DNA of 64,000 nt from Streptomyces sp. cf386 (GCF_900103585.1 NZ_FNHV01000002.1:237346-301345), one strand, 5' to 3'; shown: positions 15,697-25,491, counted from the stretch's first letter. A program made the numbers and translations. The notes: generated by a model from the sequence alone, not told the origin.

Positions 15697-17340
15697 CTAG
15701 CCCTCCGCCAGGATCTCGTCCGCGTCCACGATGCGGTACGCGTACCCCTGCTCCGCCAGGAAGCGCTGGCGGTGGGCGGCGAAGTCCTGGTCGATCGTGT
15801 CGCGGGCGACGACCGAGTAGAAGTGGGCCTTGTGACCGTCGGCCTTCGGCCGCAGCACCCGCCCCAGCCGCTGTGCCTCCTCCTGGCGCGAGCCGAAGGT
15901 GCCCGAGACCTGGATGGCGACCGTGGCCTCCGGCAGGTCGATGGAGAAGTTAGCGACCTTGGACACGACGAGGACGCTGATCTCGCCCTCCCGGAAGGCG
16001 TCGAAGAGCTTCTCGCGCTGGGCGTTGGAGGTCTCGCCCTTGATCACGGGGGCGTTCAGATGCTCGCCCAGTTCGTCGAGCTGGTCGATGTACTGGCCGA
16101 TGACCAGGATCTGCTGCCCGGCGAACCTGCGGACGATGGCCTCGGTGACCTTCCGCTTGGTGTCGGTCGTCGCGCAGAAGCGGTACTTCTCCTCCTGCTC
16201 GGCGGTGGCGTACGCGAGCCGCTCGGCGTCGGTGAGATTGACCCGGACCTCGACGCAGTCGGCGGGCGCGATGTAGCCCTGCGCCTCGATCTCCTTCCAG
16301 GGCGCGTCGAAGCGCTTGGGGCCGATGAGGGAGAACACGTCGGACTCGCGCCCGTCCTCCCGGACCAGGGTCGCGGTCAGGCCCAGACGGCGGCGGGCCT
16401 GGAGGTCCGCCGTGAACTTGAAGACCGGCGCGGGCAGCAGGTGCACCTCGTCGTAGAGGATCAGGCCCCAGTCGCGGGAGTCGAAGAGCTCCAGGTGCTG
16501 ATAGACACCCTTCCGCTTCGTCGTCAGTACCTGGTACGTCGCGATGGTGACGGGGCGGATCTCCTTCTTCGTCCCGCTGTACTCGCCGATCTCCTCCTCG
16601 GTGAGCGACGTCCGCTTCACCAGCTCGTGCTTCCACTGCCGGGCCGAGACGGTGTTCGTGACGAGGATGAGCGTGGTCGACTTCGCCTGCGCCATGGACC
16701 CGGCGCCGACCAGGGTCTTCCCGGCGCCGCAGGGCAGCACCACGACCCCGCTGCCGCCGTGCCAGAAGTTCTCCACGGCCTGCTTCTGGTACGGCCTGAG
16801 CGCCCAGCCGTCCTCGCGCAGCTCGATCGGGTGCGCCTCGCCGTCGACGTACCCGGCGAGGTCTTCGGCCGGCCAGCCCAGCTTCAGCAGCGTCTGCTTG
16901 ATCTGACCGCGCTCGGAGGGGTGCACGGCGACGGTGTCCGGGTCGATGCGGGCGCCGACGAGCGGTGCGATCCGCTTCGAGCGCAGCACCTCCTCCAGGA
17001 CCGGGCGGTCGGTGGTGGTGAGGACGAGGCCGTGCGTGGGGTGCTTGGAGAGCGTCAGTCGGCCGTAGCGGTCCATCGTGTCGGCGATGTCGACCAGCAG
17101 GGCGTGCGGCACGGGGTAGCGGCTGTACGTCACCAGCGCGTCCACGACCTGCTCGGCGTCGTGCCCGGCCGCGCGCGCGTTCCACAGGCCGAGCGGGGTC
17201 ACCCGGTAGGTGTGGATGTGCTCCGGCGCCCGCTCCAGCTCGGCGAACGCGGCGATCGCCCGACGGCATGCGTCGGCCCGCTCGTGGTCGACCTCCAGGA
17301 GCAGGGTTTTGTCCGACTGGACGATCAGTGGTCCGTTCAC
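15697..17340 (-). CDS. XPB/Ssl2-type DNA helicase
   Basis: 547 aa, the usual length of bacterial XPB homologues. An N-terminal damage-recognition-like region (1-170) is followed by the SF2 core: RPYQKQAVENFW, Walker A LPCGAGKTLVG, DEVH box LYDEVHLLP, LGLTATLVREDGRE (motif III), and the C-terminal lobe with VIGQYIDQLDELGEHL, RQEEAQRLGRVLRP and the tail FLAEQGYAYRIVD. XPB unwinds DNA in 3'-5' direction in excision repair and recombination-type reactions. I start at GTG 17340 (VNGPLIVQSDK) preceded by GGAAGGG; the frame stays open further but without a start context. The WYL helicase-associated protein at 19290 is its likely partner. Confidence 0.94.
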   Translation of the reverse strand: MNGPLIVQSDKTLLLEVDHERADACRRAIAAFAELERAPEHIHTYRVTPLGLWNARAAGHDAEQVVDALVTYSRYPVPHALLVDIADTMDRYGRLTLSKHPTHGLVLTTTDRPVLEEVLRSKRIAPLVGARIDPDTVAVHPSERGQIKQTLLKLGWPAEDLAGYVDGEAHPIELREDGWALRPYQKQAVENFWHGGSGVVVLPCGAGKTLVGAGSMAQAKSTTLILVTNTVSARQWKHELVKRTSLTEEEIGEYSGTKKEIRPVTIATYQVLTTKRKGVYQHLELFDSRDWGLILYDEVHLLPAPVFKFTADLQARRRLGLTATLVREDGRESDVFSLIGPKRFDAPWKEIEAQGYIAPADCVEVRVNLTDAERLAYATAEQEEKYRFCATTDTKRKVTEAIVRRFAGQQILVIGQYIDQLDELGEHLNAPVIKGETSNAQREKLFDAFREGEISVLVVSKVANFSIDLPEATVAIQVSGTFGSRQEEAQRLGRVLRPKADGHKAHFYSVVARDTIDQDFAAHRQRFLAEQGYAYRIVDADEILAEG

Positions 17341-17471
17341 GTGCGTCAGCCCTTCCGCTAGACCACCCGGCCAAACGTCCAGTGTGCCTGATCGATTCCG
17401 GAGTCCTACAGGATGTCTTTTCATTCTTGTGAGTGACGTGGTTTTCACCTGGACGGCGGCGGCTGCGAAGA

Positions 17472-18689
17472 ATGCCGACCGTGCAGCCCATCAGCAGTGA
17501 CCCGTCCCCCACGACCACCACACTCGGGTACGCCCTGTTCGCCACCCGCTGGCTGCAGGCCCCGCTCTACTTCGGCCTCGTGGCCGCCCAGGGGGTGTAC
17601 GTCTACAAGTTCTTCAACGAGCTGTGGACCTTAATTCTCCGGTGCGTGAGCGGTCAGGCGACCGAGACGTACGTCATGCTCGCCGTGCTGAAGCTGGTCG
17701 ACGTCGTGATGATCGCCAATCTGCTGATCATGGTGATCGTCGGCGGTTATGAGACGTTCGTCTCGCGCATCGGCCTGCAGGGCCACCGCGACCAGCCGGA
17801 ATGGCTCTCGCACGTGAACTCCAACGTGCTCAAGGTCAAGCTTGCCACCGCCATCGTGGGCATCTCCTCGGTCCATCTGCTCCAGATGTTCGTGGACGTC
17901 CACCACACCTCGCACCACTCGCTGCTGTGGGGCACGGTGATCCACATGGCGTTCATCGCCTCGGCGGCGATCCTGGCCTACATGTCGGGGCCGATGGCCG
18001 CGCAGTCCGAGCGCGGCCATCAGCAGACGCACCGCGAGCACGCTCCCGAGGAGCCCGCCGAGAAGGTCTTCGTGCCGGCCCAGGCGACCTCGCGCGAGGA
18101 CGAGCCGAGCGCCGAGGAGCGGCTGCGGGCCGCCGGATTCCCCGCCCGGAAGCAGCTGGAGGACTTCGACTCCGAGCACCCGCGCTCCTTCGACCGGGAG
18201 GTCGTGGCCCGGCTCGGCAAGCTGGACTTCGTCGCCGCCCGCCGGAACGTGGTCTTCGTCGGCCCGCCCGGCACCGGCAAGACGCATCTGGCCGTCGGCC
18301 TCGGCGTGCGGGCCTGTCAGGCCGGGCACTCGGTGCTGTTCGCGACCGCCGCGGCGTGGGCCGCCCGGCTGGCCGGGGCGCGGGACGCCGGGCGGCTCGC
18401 CGAGGAGCTGGCCGCGCTCGACGACCACGCCGTGCTGGTCGTCGACGAGATCGGCTACACGCCCTTCGACGCGGAGACCACCGCCCTCTTCTTCCAGCTG
18501 GTCGCCCACCGCTACGAACGGGCCTCGCTGATCGTGACCGGTGACCGTCCGCTCGGCCGCTGGGACGAGATCTTCGGCGGCCCGTCCGCGCCGGCGATGG
18601 TGGACCGGCTGGCCCACCACGCCGAGGTCGTACGGATCGACGGGGACAGCTACCGGATGCGCCGCGCTACTTCAGCATGGGCAGACTGA
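17472..18689 (+). CDS. Chimeric membrane protein: YqhA (UPF0114) domain fused to IstB-type AAA+ ATPase
   Basis: 405 aa in one frame. Residues 18-175 are a YqhA/UPF0114 membrane domain with its hallmark segments FATRWLQAPLYFGLV, LVMIANLLIMVIVGGYETFV-like text and VKLATAIVGISSVHLLQMF. A charged linker (176-215) leads to residues 216-398, which match the C-terminal two thirds of the IS21 helper IstB: AAGFPARKQLEDFD, Walker A GPPGTGKTHLA (264-274), Walker B VLVVDEIGYTPF (321-332), the sensor LIVTGDRPLGRWDEIFG, and the tail RIDGDSYRMR. IstB's own N-terminal domain is missing. No IstA transposase or inverted ends are nearby. The 3' end overlaps a convergent gene by 23 bp. GTG at 17478 is an alternative start. 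Confidence 0.85.
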   Translation: MPTVQPISSDPSPTTTTLGYALFATRWLQAPLYFGLVAAQGVYVYKFFNELWTLILRCVSGQATETYVMLAVLKLVDVVMIANLLIMVIVGGYETFVSRIGLQGHRDQPEWLSHVNSNVLKVKLATAIVGISSVHLLQMFVDVHHTSHHSLLWGTVIHMAFIASAAILAYMSGPMAAQSERGHQQTHREHAPEEPAEKVFVPAQATSREDEPSAEERLRAAGFPARKQLEDFDSEHPRSFDREVVARLGKLDFVAARRNVVFVGPPGTGKTHLAVGLGVRACQAGHSVLFATAAAWAARLAGARDAGRLAEELAALDDHAVLVVDEIGYTPFDAETTALFFQLVAHRYERASLIVTGDRPLGRWDEIFGGPSAPAMVDRLAHHAEVVRIDGDSYRMRRATSAWAD

Positions 18690-18885
18690 CGTTGTTGATC
18701 AGCGGGCCTTCGATGGTGAGGCCCTCGGTGATCAGGGACTCCCCGCCCTGCGGCCCGATGGGCAGCGGCAGCGCGGAGGGGGCTGCCGAGGCCTCGGGCG
18801 CGAGGACGGCGACCACGGCGGCGGCCGAGCAGAGGGCGGCGACGGAGAGGGCGGTACGGGTGCGGACGGGGCGCTTGGAACGCAT
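18667..18885 (-). CDS. Small secreted protein, 72 aa
   Basis: MRSKRPVRTRTALSVAALCS starts a signal peptide that ends at ASA (about residue 34), leaving a mature peptide of ~38 residues: APSALPLPIGPQGGES followed by LITEGLTIEGPLINNVSLP. It is uncharged, Gly/Pro/Leu/Ile-rich, with no Cys. The next gene on this strand upstream encodes a shorter peptide with the related GLVIETPPV segment, so the two look like a small family. The 3' end overlaps the YqhA-IstB gene by 23 bp. A GTG seven codons upstream is an alternative start. Function is unknown. Confidence 0.7.
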   Translation of the reverse strand: MRSKRPVRTRTALSVAALCSAAAVVAVLAPEASAAPSALPLPIGPQGGESLITEGLTIEGPLINNVSLPMLK

Positions 18886-18981
18886 GGGGACTTGAGGGCC
18901 TTTCACCTACGGAGGGCGAGTACGGAGGGCGGGCCGGCCCGGGGGCGCCGGGACCGGCCCGATGGGTGTGCCGCGGTCGCC

Positions 18982-19110
18982 TCAGACCGGCGGCGTCTCG
19001 ATGACCAGCCCGGCGACGTCGATGCCGATCGCTGAGGCCGGGGCGGTGAAGGCACCCATCATCAGGGCTGCGGCGGCCAGGACGGTGGCAAGACGACGAG
19101 CTGTGCGCAT
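18982..19110 (-). CDS. Very small secreted peptide, 42 aa
   Basis: MRTARRLATVLAAAALMMGA is the start of a canonical Sec signal peptide ending TAPASA at about residue 27. What remains is only ~15 residues, IGIDVAGLVIETPPV. Purine-rich AGAGGTAG lies about 10 nt before the ATG. Third-position GC is high, supporting a real gene. The mature size is that of a signalling or surface-active peptide; the tandem gene at 18667 shares the GL-x-IE-x-P pattern. Confidence 0.65.
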   Translation of the reverse strand: MRTARRLATVLAAAALMMGAFTAPASAIGIDVAGLVIETPPV

Positions 19111-19289
19111 GGGACAACTACCTCTCTGTTGCGCTCACTTGAGCGTGATCAGGACACGAGGTGGCTGCCCTGCGCCACGCGACGCGATGCGGACACTCCG
19201 GGAAGGTCCCCCAAGAGTTGGAAAACCCGGGCGTGGCGTGCATGGAACACCGCGTACACCCGAACGGGTGGCCGTCGGACCCCGGCGCC

Positions 19290-21821
19290 TCAGATCTGGT
19301 CGTCCGCCAGCTCGGCGACACCCGTGATCCGGTGCAGCGGATACGTCCGCACCTCGTCCGCGGTGTGGTCGTACGCCGTCACGAACCCGCCCTCGACCCG
19401 CACCGGCGCGATCACCCGCTGACTCGCGGAGCCCTCGGCGTTGACGTACCCGATCCACAGCGCCTCGCCGGTGAGCACGGCGGCCTGCATGGTGGCGAGG
19501 GTCTCGGCGGAGGTGGTCCGGGGCAGCTCGCCGCCGGTCACCGCGGGGGCGCTCGCGCTCGGCTTGCGCGGCGTGGTGGAGGCGAGGTCGCCCGCCCGGA
19601 TGGCGCGGATCGCGGCGGCCAGCAGCGTGGCGTCCGGCGTCGGCGGACCGTCCGGGACCGGCTCCGGGGCCGTGCGCGGCGGGGTGCGGTGGGCGTCGGC
19701 GCGGGTGATCAGGACGTCGCCCTCGGCCGACTCGGCGGCCGGCGCGAAGCCCATCGCGCGCAGGCCCTCCAGCAGCCCGGCCGGATCGGCCTGGGCGGCG
19801 AGCACCGTCGGCGCGAGGCGCCGCAGCCGCAGGCCGGCGGCCCGCTTGTCGGCGAGGATCTCGTTCAGCACCGCGTCGTCGTCACAGCGGACGTACGCCG
19901 AGGCGGCACCCACCCGCAGATGCCCGTGCTTACGGGCCACGTCGTCGATCAGATACGCCAGCGGCTGCGGCACCGGCGTACGCGAGTGCTCGGCGAGGAA
20001 GGCGTGCAGATCGGAGGCGCTGCGCCCGGCGTCGAGAGCGCGGCGAACCGAGCCGGGCGTGAAGCGGTACACCGTCGCCCCGCCCTTCGACTCCACGTCC
20101 GCGAGCACGTCCAGCATGGCGGCGAGCGGCCGCTGCAGCGGCCCCGGCGCCACGGCCGTCAGGTCGGCCTGGAGCAGGACGTGGTCGAGCGGATCGGGGA
20201 GCAGCGGCGCGAGCAGCCGCACGGCGGCGGCGGTGGCCACGGCCTGCTCGGCGGGGGAGAGGGGCTCCGGGGGCGAGGCCACGTGGTGGTGTACCGGGAG
20301 CTTGTCACCGGGACCGACCGGCTCCTGGGCCACGGGTTCCGGCAGCCGCGCCCCGAGCAGCGCCCGCCCCACCTCCGACAGCGCTCCCCGCCCCGTCACC
20401 CCCAGCAGCTCCGCCTCGCTCAGCGCCCAGCGGGCCAGCCTGCCGCGCAGGTCGTCGTCCTGCTGAGGGCCGCGCAACGGCCGCTCCCAGCGCAGCCGGG
20501 CCAGGACCGACTCGGCGGACGGGGACTGCCCCTGCGGCAGCCCGGCGAGCAGGGTCAGCACCCGGTGCCGTACCTCCGGCGCCGCCGAGCGGTCGAGCCC
20601 GGGGCCCAGCGTGGACAACGTACGGTCCTTCGCGTCCCGGCCCCCGACCAGCCCCGCCGTACGCGTCGCCGTCAGCCAGGTCTCCGCCAGCAGGGCCCAG
20701 CGCTGCGCGACGGGCTGCTCCAGCCACTCGTCGTAGGCGGGCGTCGCCGCGTACCGCTCGTCGGCCTCGCCGTCGGAGGCCAGCAGCCCGGCGGCGGCGG
20801 CCAGCTCGACCCAGAAGGCGGCGACGGGCTCGGGCACGTCGAGGGCGACGGCGGTCCGCTTGAGGTCGCGCACGCTGAGCCCGCCGGCCCGCAGCACGGC
20901 CGGCCCGCCCTCGTCCCAGTCCTTCAGCAGCTCCTCCACGGTCGCCAGCGCCGTGTAGGCCTGCCCGGCCGCCGTCGCGTCCACAACCTGTGGACGGTGC
21001 GTCGAGGCCGCCTCGACGGGCGGCGGCAGCGGCTCGGTGGTGCGGTGCGCCCGGCCCGCGCGCAGGTGCAGGGCCACCTCGCGGGGGAGTACGACGGTGC
21101 CGGGCGTCGTCGGCAGCAGCAGACCGAGGTCGAGGAGCCGGCGCAGGTGGGGCGCCGGGTCGGCGGTGACCTGGCCGTACGGCGGGCCCCAGACCAGGCG
21201 GGAGAGGACCTCCCGGGACTCCTCCGGGGTGTCGGCGAGCAGGGCCGCCATGCGCCGCCGGTCGGTGAACAGCGCGCTGAGCGAGGCCACCGCGGACACG
21301 GCGTCGTGGGTCGAGGCCAGCCCGGCCGCCGTGACGATCTCCTGGATACGGCCCGGAGACATCCCGGCGGTGGCCTCCCGCACCGTCGGGCCGAGTCCCG
21401 TCGGCGACGGGTGCTGCGGCGCGGGCACCAGCAGCTCGCGTGCCGTGCGCACCAGGCGCAGCCGGTCGTCGCCGCCCCACACCAGGGCCTGGTCGCGCAG
21501 GGTGCCGAGGGCGTGCGGCAGGGCGCCCGCCACGGCCGGGTCGCCCGCGTCGCCGGCCATCAGACCGAGCAGTTCGTCGTACGTCGCCGGGTCCGCCGCC
21601 ACGGCCAGCGCCTCCGCCGTCTGCAGCGCGAAACGGTCCAGCCGCTCCAGGGCGCGCACCACGGAGGCCCGGGTGCCGGCGCGGGTCGCCAGCTGGGTGA
21701 GGTCGGTCGGGACGGGCGTGATGAGGTCGGGCCGGCTGCGCAGGAGCACGGACAGCGAGGCGTCGTCCCGCACGCGGAGATCCTCCGCGAGGGAACGGGG
21801 CGGTGTGGCCGGGTCGCTCAT
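19290..21821 (-). CDS. Helicase-associated protein with C-terminal WYL-like domain
   Basis: 843 aa. It begins MSDPATPPRSLAEDLRVRDDASLSVLLRSRPDLITP and alternates winged-helix-like segments through the first 500 residues. The middle-to-C part (about 560-720) is the Helicase_C_3 (XPB-associated) region: LLPDPLDHVLLQADLTAVAPGPL, VYRFTPGSVRRALDAGRSASDLHAFL and YLIDDVARKHGHLRV. The last 75 residues form a WYL-like nucleic-acid- or ligand-sensing domain (ALWIGYVNAEGSASQRVIAPVRVEGGFVTAYD-type, then TYPLHRITGV). No Walker motifs are visible, so it is not itself a helicase. It is probably the partner of the XPB helicase at 15697. ATG at 21821 chosen. Confidence 0.87.
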   Translation of the reverse strand: MSDPATPPRSLAEDLRVRDDASLSVLLRSRPDLITPVPTDLTQLATRAGTRASVVRALERLDRFALQTAEALAVAADPATYDELLGLMAGDAGDPAVAGALPHALGTLRDQALVWGGDDRLRLVRTARELLVPAPQHPSPTGLGPTVREATAGMSPGRIQEIVTAAGLASTHDAVSAVASLSALFTDRRRMAALLADTPEESREVLSRLVWGPPYGQVTADPAPHLRRLLDLGLLLPTTPGTVVLPREVALHLRAGRAHRTTEPLPPPVEAASTHRPQVVDATAAGQAYTALATVEELLKDWDEGGPAVLRAGGLSVRDLKRTAVALDVPEPVAAFWVELAAAAGLLASDGEADERYAATPAYDEWLEQPVAQRWALLAETWLTATRTAGLVGGRDAKDRTLSTLGPGLDRSAAPEVRHRVLTLLAGLPQGQSPSAESVLARLRWERPLRGPQQDDDLRGRLARWALSEAELLGVTGRGALSEVGRALLGARLPEPVAQEPVGPGDKLPVHHHVASPPEPLSPAEQAVATAAAVRLLAPLLPDPLDHVLLQADLTAVAPGPLQRPLAAMLDVLADVESKGGATVYRFTPGSVRRALDAGRSASDLHAFLAEHSRTPVPQPLAYLIDDVARKHGHLRVGAASAYVRCDDDAVLNEILADKRAAGLRLRRLAPTVLAAQADPAGLLEGLRAMGFAPAAESAEGDVLITRADAHRTPPRTAPEPVPDGPPTPDATLLAAAIRAIRAGDLASTTPRKPSASAPAVTGGELPRTTSAETLATMQAAVLTGEALWIGYVNAEGSASQRVIAPVRVEGGFVTAYDHTADEVRTYPLHRITGVAELADDQI

Positions 21822-22030
21822 CCTGCTCACGTTAGCGGGTGGGGCAACGGGAGAGGGGGTGTGCCGGTCGGCCGGAACGCCGCCCCACGGGCGAACGGAA
21901 CGTTTCGCAGATGACCCCCGGATGAACATCATCCGGAGGATTCCGGCACCTCTGGCAACACCGCATACCCACTGGTCACCCTGGGCTCCCGGTCAACTAC
22001 TTCACGGCTCAAGGGAATTGGGGGGCAGCG

Positions 22031-23641
22031 ATGAGTGAGCGGCTTGAGCAGTGGATCGCCATCGTCAGTCTGGCGATTCCCCTCGCCGCGTTCCTGTGGG
22101 AGTTCGCCGTCGTCGGCCGCAAGCGGCTCGGCTATCGGGTGCAGATGGACACGCTCGCCTCGGACGACACCCAGTCCGAGCACGCCGAGATCCTCACGCA
22201 GTTGCAGCGCGACGGCCATCAGCTGAAGGACCCGTCCTTCGTCCTGCTGCGGATCGAGAACGCCGGGTCCGCCCCGATCGAACCCGGTGACTACCTGACC
22301 GACGAGCACGACCACAGCGGCATCTGGGTCACCTTCCGCCGCCGCCAGGTCGCCGGCCTCGTGGTCACCGAGCTGAGCCAGCCCGAGCTGCGCCGCTTCT
22401 TCCGGCGCGGCGCCCAGGGCTTCGGCTTCAGCAACGACGAGACCCGGCGCGAGGGCGTCATCGAGCTGCCCAAGGCCAAGCTGCCCCGGCGGGCCGAGTA
22501 CAAGGTGCTGGTGATACTGGAGGCCTGGCACGACGACCCGAGCACCGAGCGCTTCCCCAAGCCGGACATCATCGGCGCCGTCGGCACCGACCGGCGCTGG
22601 TTCGACCCGCTGGCGAAGTACTTCCGGTTCAAGGTGGCCAGGACCGAGAGCCATGTGTTCGCCTCCCGCCCCGCCTGGTGGGGCATCTGTTTCCTGACGG
22701 CGGCGGTCGTCATCCAGGCGTCCTTCACGCTGTTCCTGCGCGACGACCGGCGGCCCCCGCTGGACTGCGTGGCGGGCACCCTCCACCTGCACGGCTCCAC
22801 CGCCTTCGAGCCCGCGGTGCGCGCCGCCGCCGCGGACTACCTCAAGAGGTGCGAGGGGGCGGACGTGTCCATCCCCCTCGCGGACGACACCTTCGAGGGC
22901 AGCAGAGACGGTGCGACCGCCCTGGACAACGCCGGCGAGAAGGCCGGGATCAAGGTCGGCGAGGGCCTCGGCGACCACATCGCCTTCTCCGACGGCCTCG
23001 CCTCCGACGGCCACCCCCGGCTGATACCCAAGCCCGTCGCGCTCTCCGTGTTCACTCTCGTCGTCAACAAGGGCGCGGGCGTCGAGAACCTGACCCTGGG
23101 CCAGATACGCCAGATCTTCGCCGGCCGCGTCCAGAACTGGTCCGAGGTCGGCGGCGACGACGTACCCGTGCAGCTCGTCAACCGCAGTGCCGGCTCGGGC
23201 ACCCGCAGCACCCTCGTCACCAAACTCCTGAACAACAAGCAACCGCCCCAGTTCACCGAGACCGACTGCGCGTCCCTGAACGCGAAGAAGTACGGCCGCT
23301 GCGAGGTCTCCAGCACGGACAGCATGCTGAATGCGACCGCCTCGACCCCCGGCGCCATCGGCTACAGCGAGGTCACCGCCGTCGACGGCCACAAGGTCGC
23401 CGACCGACTCGTCAAGCCGACCATCGACGGCAGGAAACCGACCGCGGAAGGCGTCGAGGACACCAACTACCCCTACTGGCAGACCGAGTTCGCCTACACC
23501 TACGGCGAGGCCCCGGCCGGCTCCGTCGCCGCGGCCTTCCTCAACTTCCTCACCCAGCAGAGCGGCCGCGACATCCTCCGCGACCACGGCCACGGTCTCT
23601 GCTCCGAAGTGCAGAACTCGGGGGAGTGCCGCCCGCTCTGA
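22031..23641 (+). CDS. Membrane-anchored phosphate-binding-like (PstS-type) protein
   Basis: 536 aa with an unusual layout. A first membrane helix (about 8-28), a ~185-residue cytoplasm- or surface-exposed beta-rich domain ([39 protein letters not shown]), a second helix (about 215-237), and a C-terminal periplasmic-binding-protein fold (250-530). The last shows [17 protein letters not shown], the [18 protein letters not shown] motif, [12 protein letters not shown] and [11 protein letters not shown], as in PstS-type proteins. No pst transporter genes are adjacent, so it may sense rather than import. The ATG start has GGGGGG 6-11 nt upstream. Next gene follows at 80 bp on the same strand. Confidence 0.85.
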   Translation: MSERLEQWIAIVSLAIPLAAFLWEFAVVGRKRLGYRVQMDTLASDDTQSEHAEILTQLQRDGHQLKDPSFVLLRIENAGSAPIEPGDYLTDEHDHSGIWVTFRRRQVAGLVVTELSQPELRRFFRRGAQGFGFSNDETRREGVIELPKAKLPRRAEYKVLVILEAWHDDPSTERFPKPDIIGAVGTDRRWFDPLAKYFRFKVARTESHVFASRPAWWGICFLTAAVVIQASFTLFLRDDRRPPLDCVAGTLHLHGSTAFEPAVRAAAADYLKRCEGADVSIPLADDTFEGSRDGATALDNAGEKAGIKVGEGLGDHIAFSDGLASDGHPRLIPKPVALSVFTLVVNKGAGVENLTLGQIRQIFAGRVQNWSEVGGDDVPVQLVNRSAGSGTRSTLVTKLLNNKQPPQFTETDCASLNAKKYGRCEVSSTDSMLNATASTPGAIGYSEVTAVDGHKVADRLVKPTIDGRKPTAEGVEDTNYPYWQTEFAYTYGEAPAGSVAAAFLNFLTQQSGRDILRDHGHGLCSEVQNSGECRPL

Positions 23642-23721
23642 CCCACCCCACCCACCCTGTCCTGCGCTAACGTCGTCCCACGGGGTATCCAACGCAACGC
23701 ACCCACCCCGGAGGGGACTTC

Positions 23722-24723
23722 GTGGGGATCGAGAGCGACCAGGTCGTCTACGAGTATCTGAGCCGCGTCGGCGACGTGGCCCAGCAGCGACAGCTGCCGT
23801 CGTCCACCCGCATGCGCCTGGTGAACGAGTTGCGCGGCGAGATCGACCGGCGCCGCGCCAAGGCCCCGGTCGACAGCCCTGCCGCCGTCCGCCGCATCAT
23901 CTCCCGCCTCGGCACCCCGGACGAGGTCGTCACGGCCGCCGGAGGCACGGCCGCCCCCGCCCCCCAGGCGCCGGTCACCTCCGTCCCCGTACAGCCGGCG
24001 AGCCGGGCCGGCGAGGCCGACGAGGAGCGGCGCAAGGGACTGCGCCGGATGGTCCCGCGCCCCCGCCCCGCCGAAACCCCGACGGCACGCGACGACGCGC
24101 CCCCGCCGCCCCACCTCGCCAGCACCGCCGACCTCGGAGGCAGTGCGACCCAGCCCGACTGGTGGCGGGTCGACAGCAGCTCCTTCGGCCCCGGCGAAGA
24201 CGTCCCGGGATTCGTCGGCGGCGTGGAGATCCCGGAGATGCTCAGACGCCCGCCCGCGAAGGACGAGTCGCTGCTGCGGAAGAAGGAGCCCGACCAGACC
24301 GCGGTCGAGAAGGCAGAGGAACCGGAACCGGAAACCGAGTCCCCCCGTCGCCGGCGCCTCCTGGCCCGCCCGACCCTCCCCACCGGCCGCTGGAGCAACC
24401 CCCTCCTCCTGCTCGCCGCCGCCCTCCTGGTCACCGGCGCGATCCTCGGCAACCTCATCGCCCTGCTCCTCGGCTGGCTCATCGCCTGGGGCTCCCGCCG
24501 CCTGACCGACGCCGAGACGAAGTGGGCGGTCGTGATCCTCCCCGCCCTCTCCCTCACGGCCGGCATCACCTGGCTCTGGGGCCGCACCAACGGCCGCTGG
24601 GGAGCCCCGATCGCCGAGGGCCACATGAACGAGGCGCTCAGCGAGACGTGGCCGTGGGTGCTGAAGGGGGCGGCGGTGGCATCGGCGCTCTTCATCGTCT
24701 GGCGTTCACAGAAGCAGACCTAA
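23722..24723 (+). CDS. Membrane protein with N-terminal HAAS-like domain
   Basis: 333 aa. Residues 1-75 ([50 protein letters not shown]) match the helical HAAS/DUF1700 type of domain seen in sensor-linked membrane proteins. A long disordered Pro/Glu/Arg-rich linker (80-220) leads to about four membrane helices (225-325; [21 protein letters not shown] and following). GTG start with GGAGGGG 6 nt upstream. It follows the PstS-like gene by 80 bp and may be co-transcribed. Function unknown. Confidence 0.85.
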   Translation: MGIESDQVVYEYLSRVGDVAQQRQLPSSTRMRLVNELRGEIDRRRAKAPVDSPAAVRRIISRLGTPDEVVTAAGGTAAPAPQAPVTSVPVQPASRAGEADEERRKGLRRMVPRPRPAETPTARDDAPPPPHLASTADLGGSATQPDWWRVDSSSFGPGEDVPGFVGGVEIPEMLRRPPAKDESLLRKKEPDQTAVEKAEEPEPETESPRRRRLLARPTLPTGRWSNPLLLLAAALLVTGAILGNLIALLLGWLIAWGSRRLTDAETKWAVVILPALSLTAGITWLWGRTNGRWGAPIAEGHMNEALSETWPWVLKGAAVASALFIVWRSQKQT

Positions 24724-24724
24724 G

Positions 24725-24750
24725 GGGCGCGGGGAACTGCACGACCAGCC
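24725..24750 (+). repeat. Dispersed gene-end repeat, copy C
   Basis: Same 26-bp core as copies A, B and D with one change (ACTGCACGACC instead of ACTGCGCGACC). It begins directly after the stop codon of the HAAS-type gene, consistent with a role at transcript ends. Confidence 0.85.
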
Positions 24751-24846
24751 CCCACTCACCCGCACCCGCCGTACAACGCACACAACCGAGCCACTGGGTG
24801 CACATCACACCCACCCACCGTCTGCCCCGCCGCAGGCCTGGGCACA

Positions 24847-25491
24847 ATGGCACATATGGCCTCTTCAACCCCGCCGCAGCACACCGTCGGCTTCGACCTC
24901 GACATGACCCTCATCGACTCCCGCCCCGGCATCCACGCCTGCTACACGGCACTGTCCGAGCGCACGGGAACGTACATCGACGCCGACCTGGCGATCACCC
25001 GCCTCGGGCCGCCGCTGGAAGAGGAGTTGATCAACTGGTTCCCGGCGGAGCACGTCGCGGCCATCGCCGACCAGTACCGCGAGATGTACCCGACGATCGC
25101 CATCGCCGCGACCCCCGCGATGCCCGGCGCCCGCGAGGCGATCGCCGCCGTACGGAACGCCGGCGGACGCGCGATCGTCGTCACCGCCAAGTACGAGCCG
25201 AACGCCAAGCTGCACCTGGAGCACCTCGGCATCCAGCCCGACGCGGTCATCGGAAACCTGTGGGCCGAGCAGAAGGCGGCGGCCCTGCGCGAGCACGACG
25301 CGCGCGTCTACGTCGGCGACCACGAGGGCGACATCCGCGCCGCCCGCGCGGCCGACGCCCTGTCGGTCACCGTGGCGACCGGGCCGTTCAACGCCGACCA
25401 ACTGGGCGCGCTCGGCGCCGACGTGGTCCTCTCGGACCTGACCGAGTTCCCGGACTGGCTCGCCGGCTACCTCGAAGTGCCGCGCGCCTGA
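24847..25491 (+). CDS. HAD-superfamily phosphatase (phosphoglycolate-phosphatase-like)
   Basis: 214 aa. Motif I is [14 protein letters not shown] with nucleophile Asp17 and acid/base Asp19, motif II is [14 protein letters not shown], and motif III/IV is [17 protein letters not shown]. The cap helices between motifs I and II are of the small subclass seen in Gph/pyrophosphatase enzymes. The substrate is a small phosphate ester, not identifiable further. An in-frame ATG at 24856 is an equally possible start; neither has a strong ribosome site. The 3' end overlaps a convergent membrane-protein gene by 25 bp. Confidence 0.9.
   Translation: MAHMASSTPPQHTVGFDLDMTLIDSRPGIHACYTALSERTGTYIDADLAITRLGPPLEEELINWFPAEHVAAIADQYREMYPTIAIAATPAMPGAREAIAAVRNAGGRAIVVTAKYEPNAKLHLEHLGIQPDAVIGNLWAEQKAAALREHDARVYVGDHEGDIRAARAADALSVTVATGPFNADQLGALGADVVLSDLTEFPDWLAGYLEVPRA

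Noticed and set aside
17472..18689. IS21 insertion sequence suggested by the IstB domain
   Set aside because: No IstA transposase, no terminal inverted repeats and no target duplication; the ATPase is part of a membrane-protein fusion.
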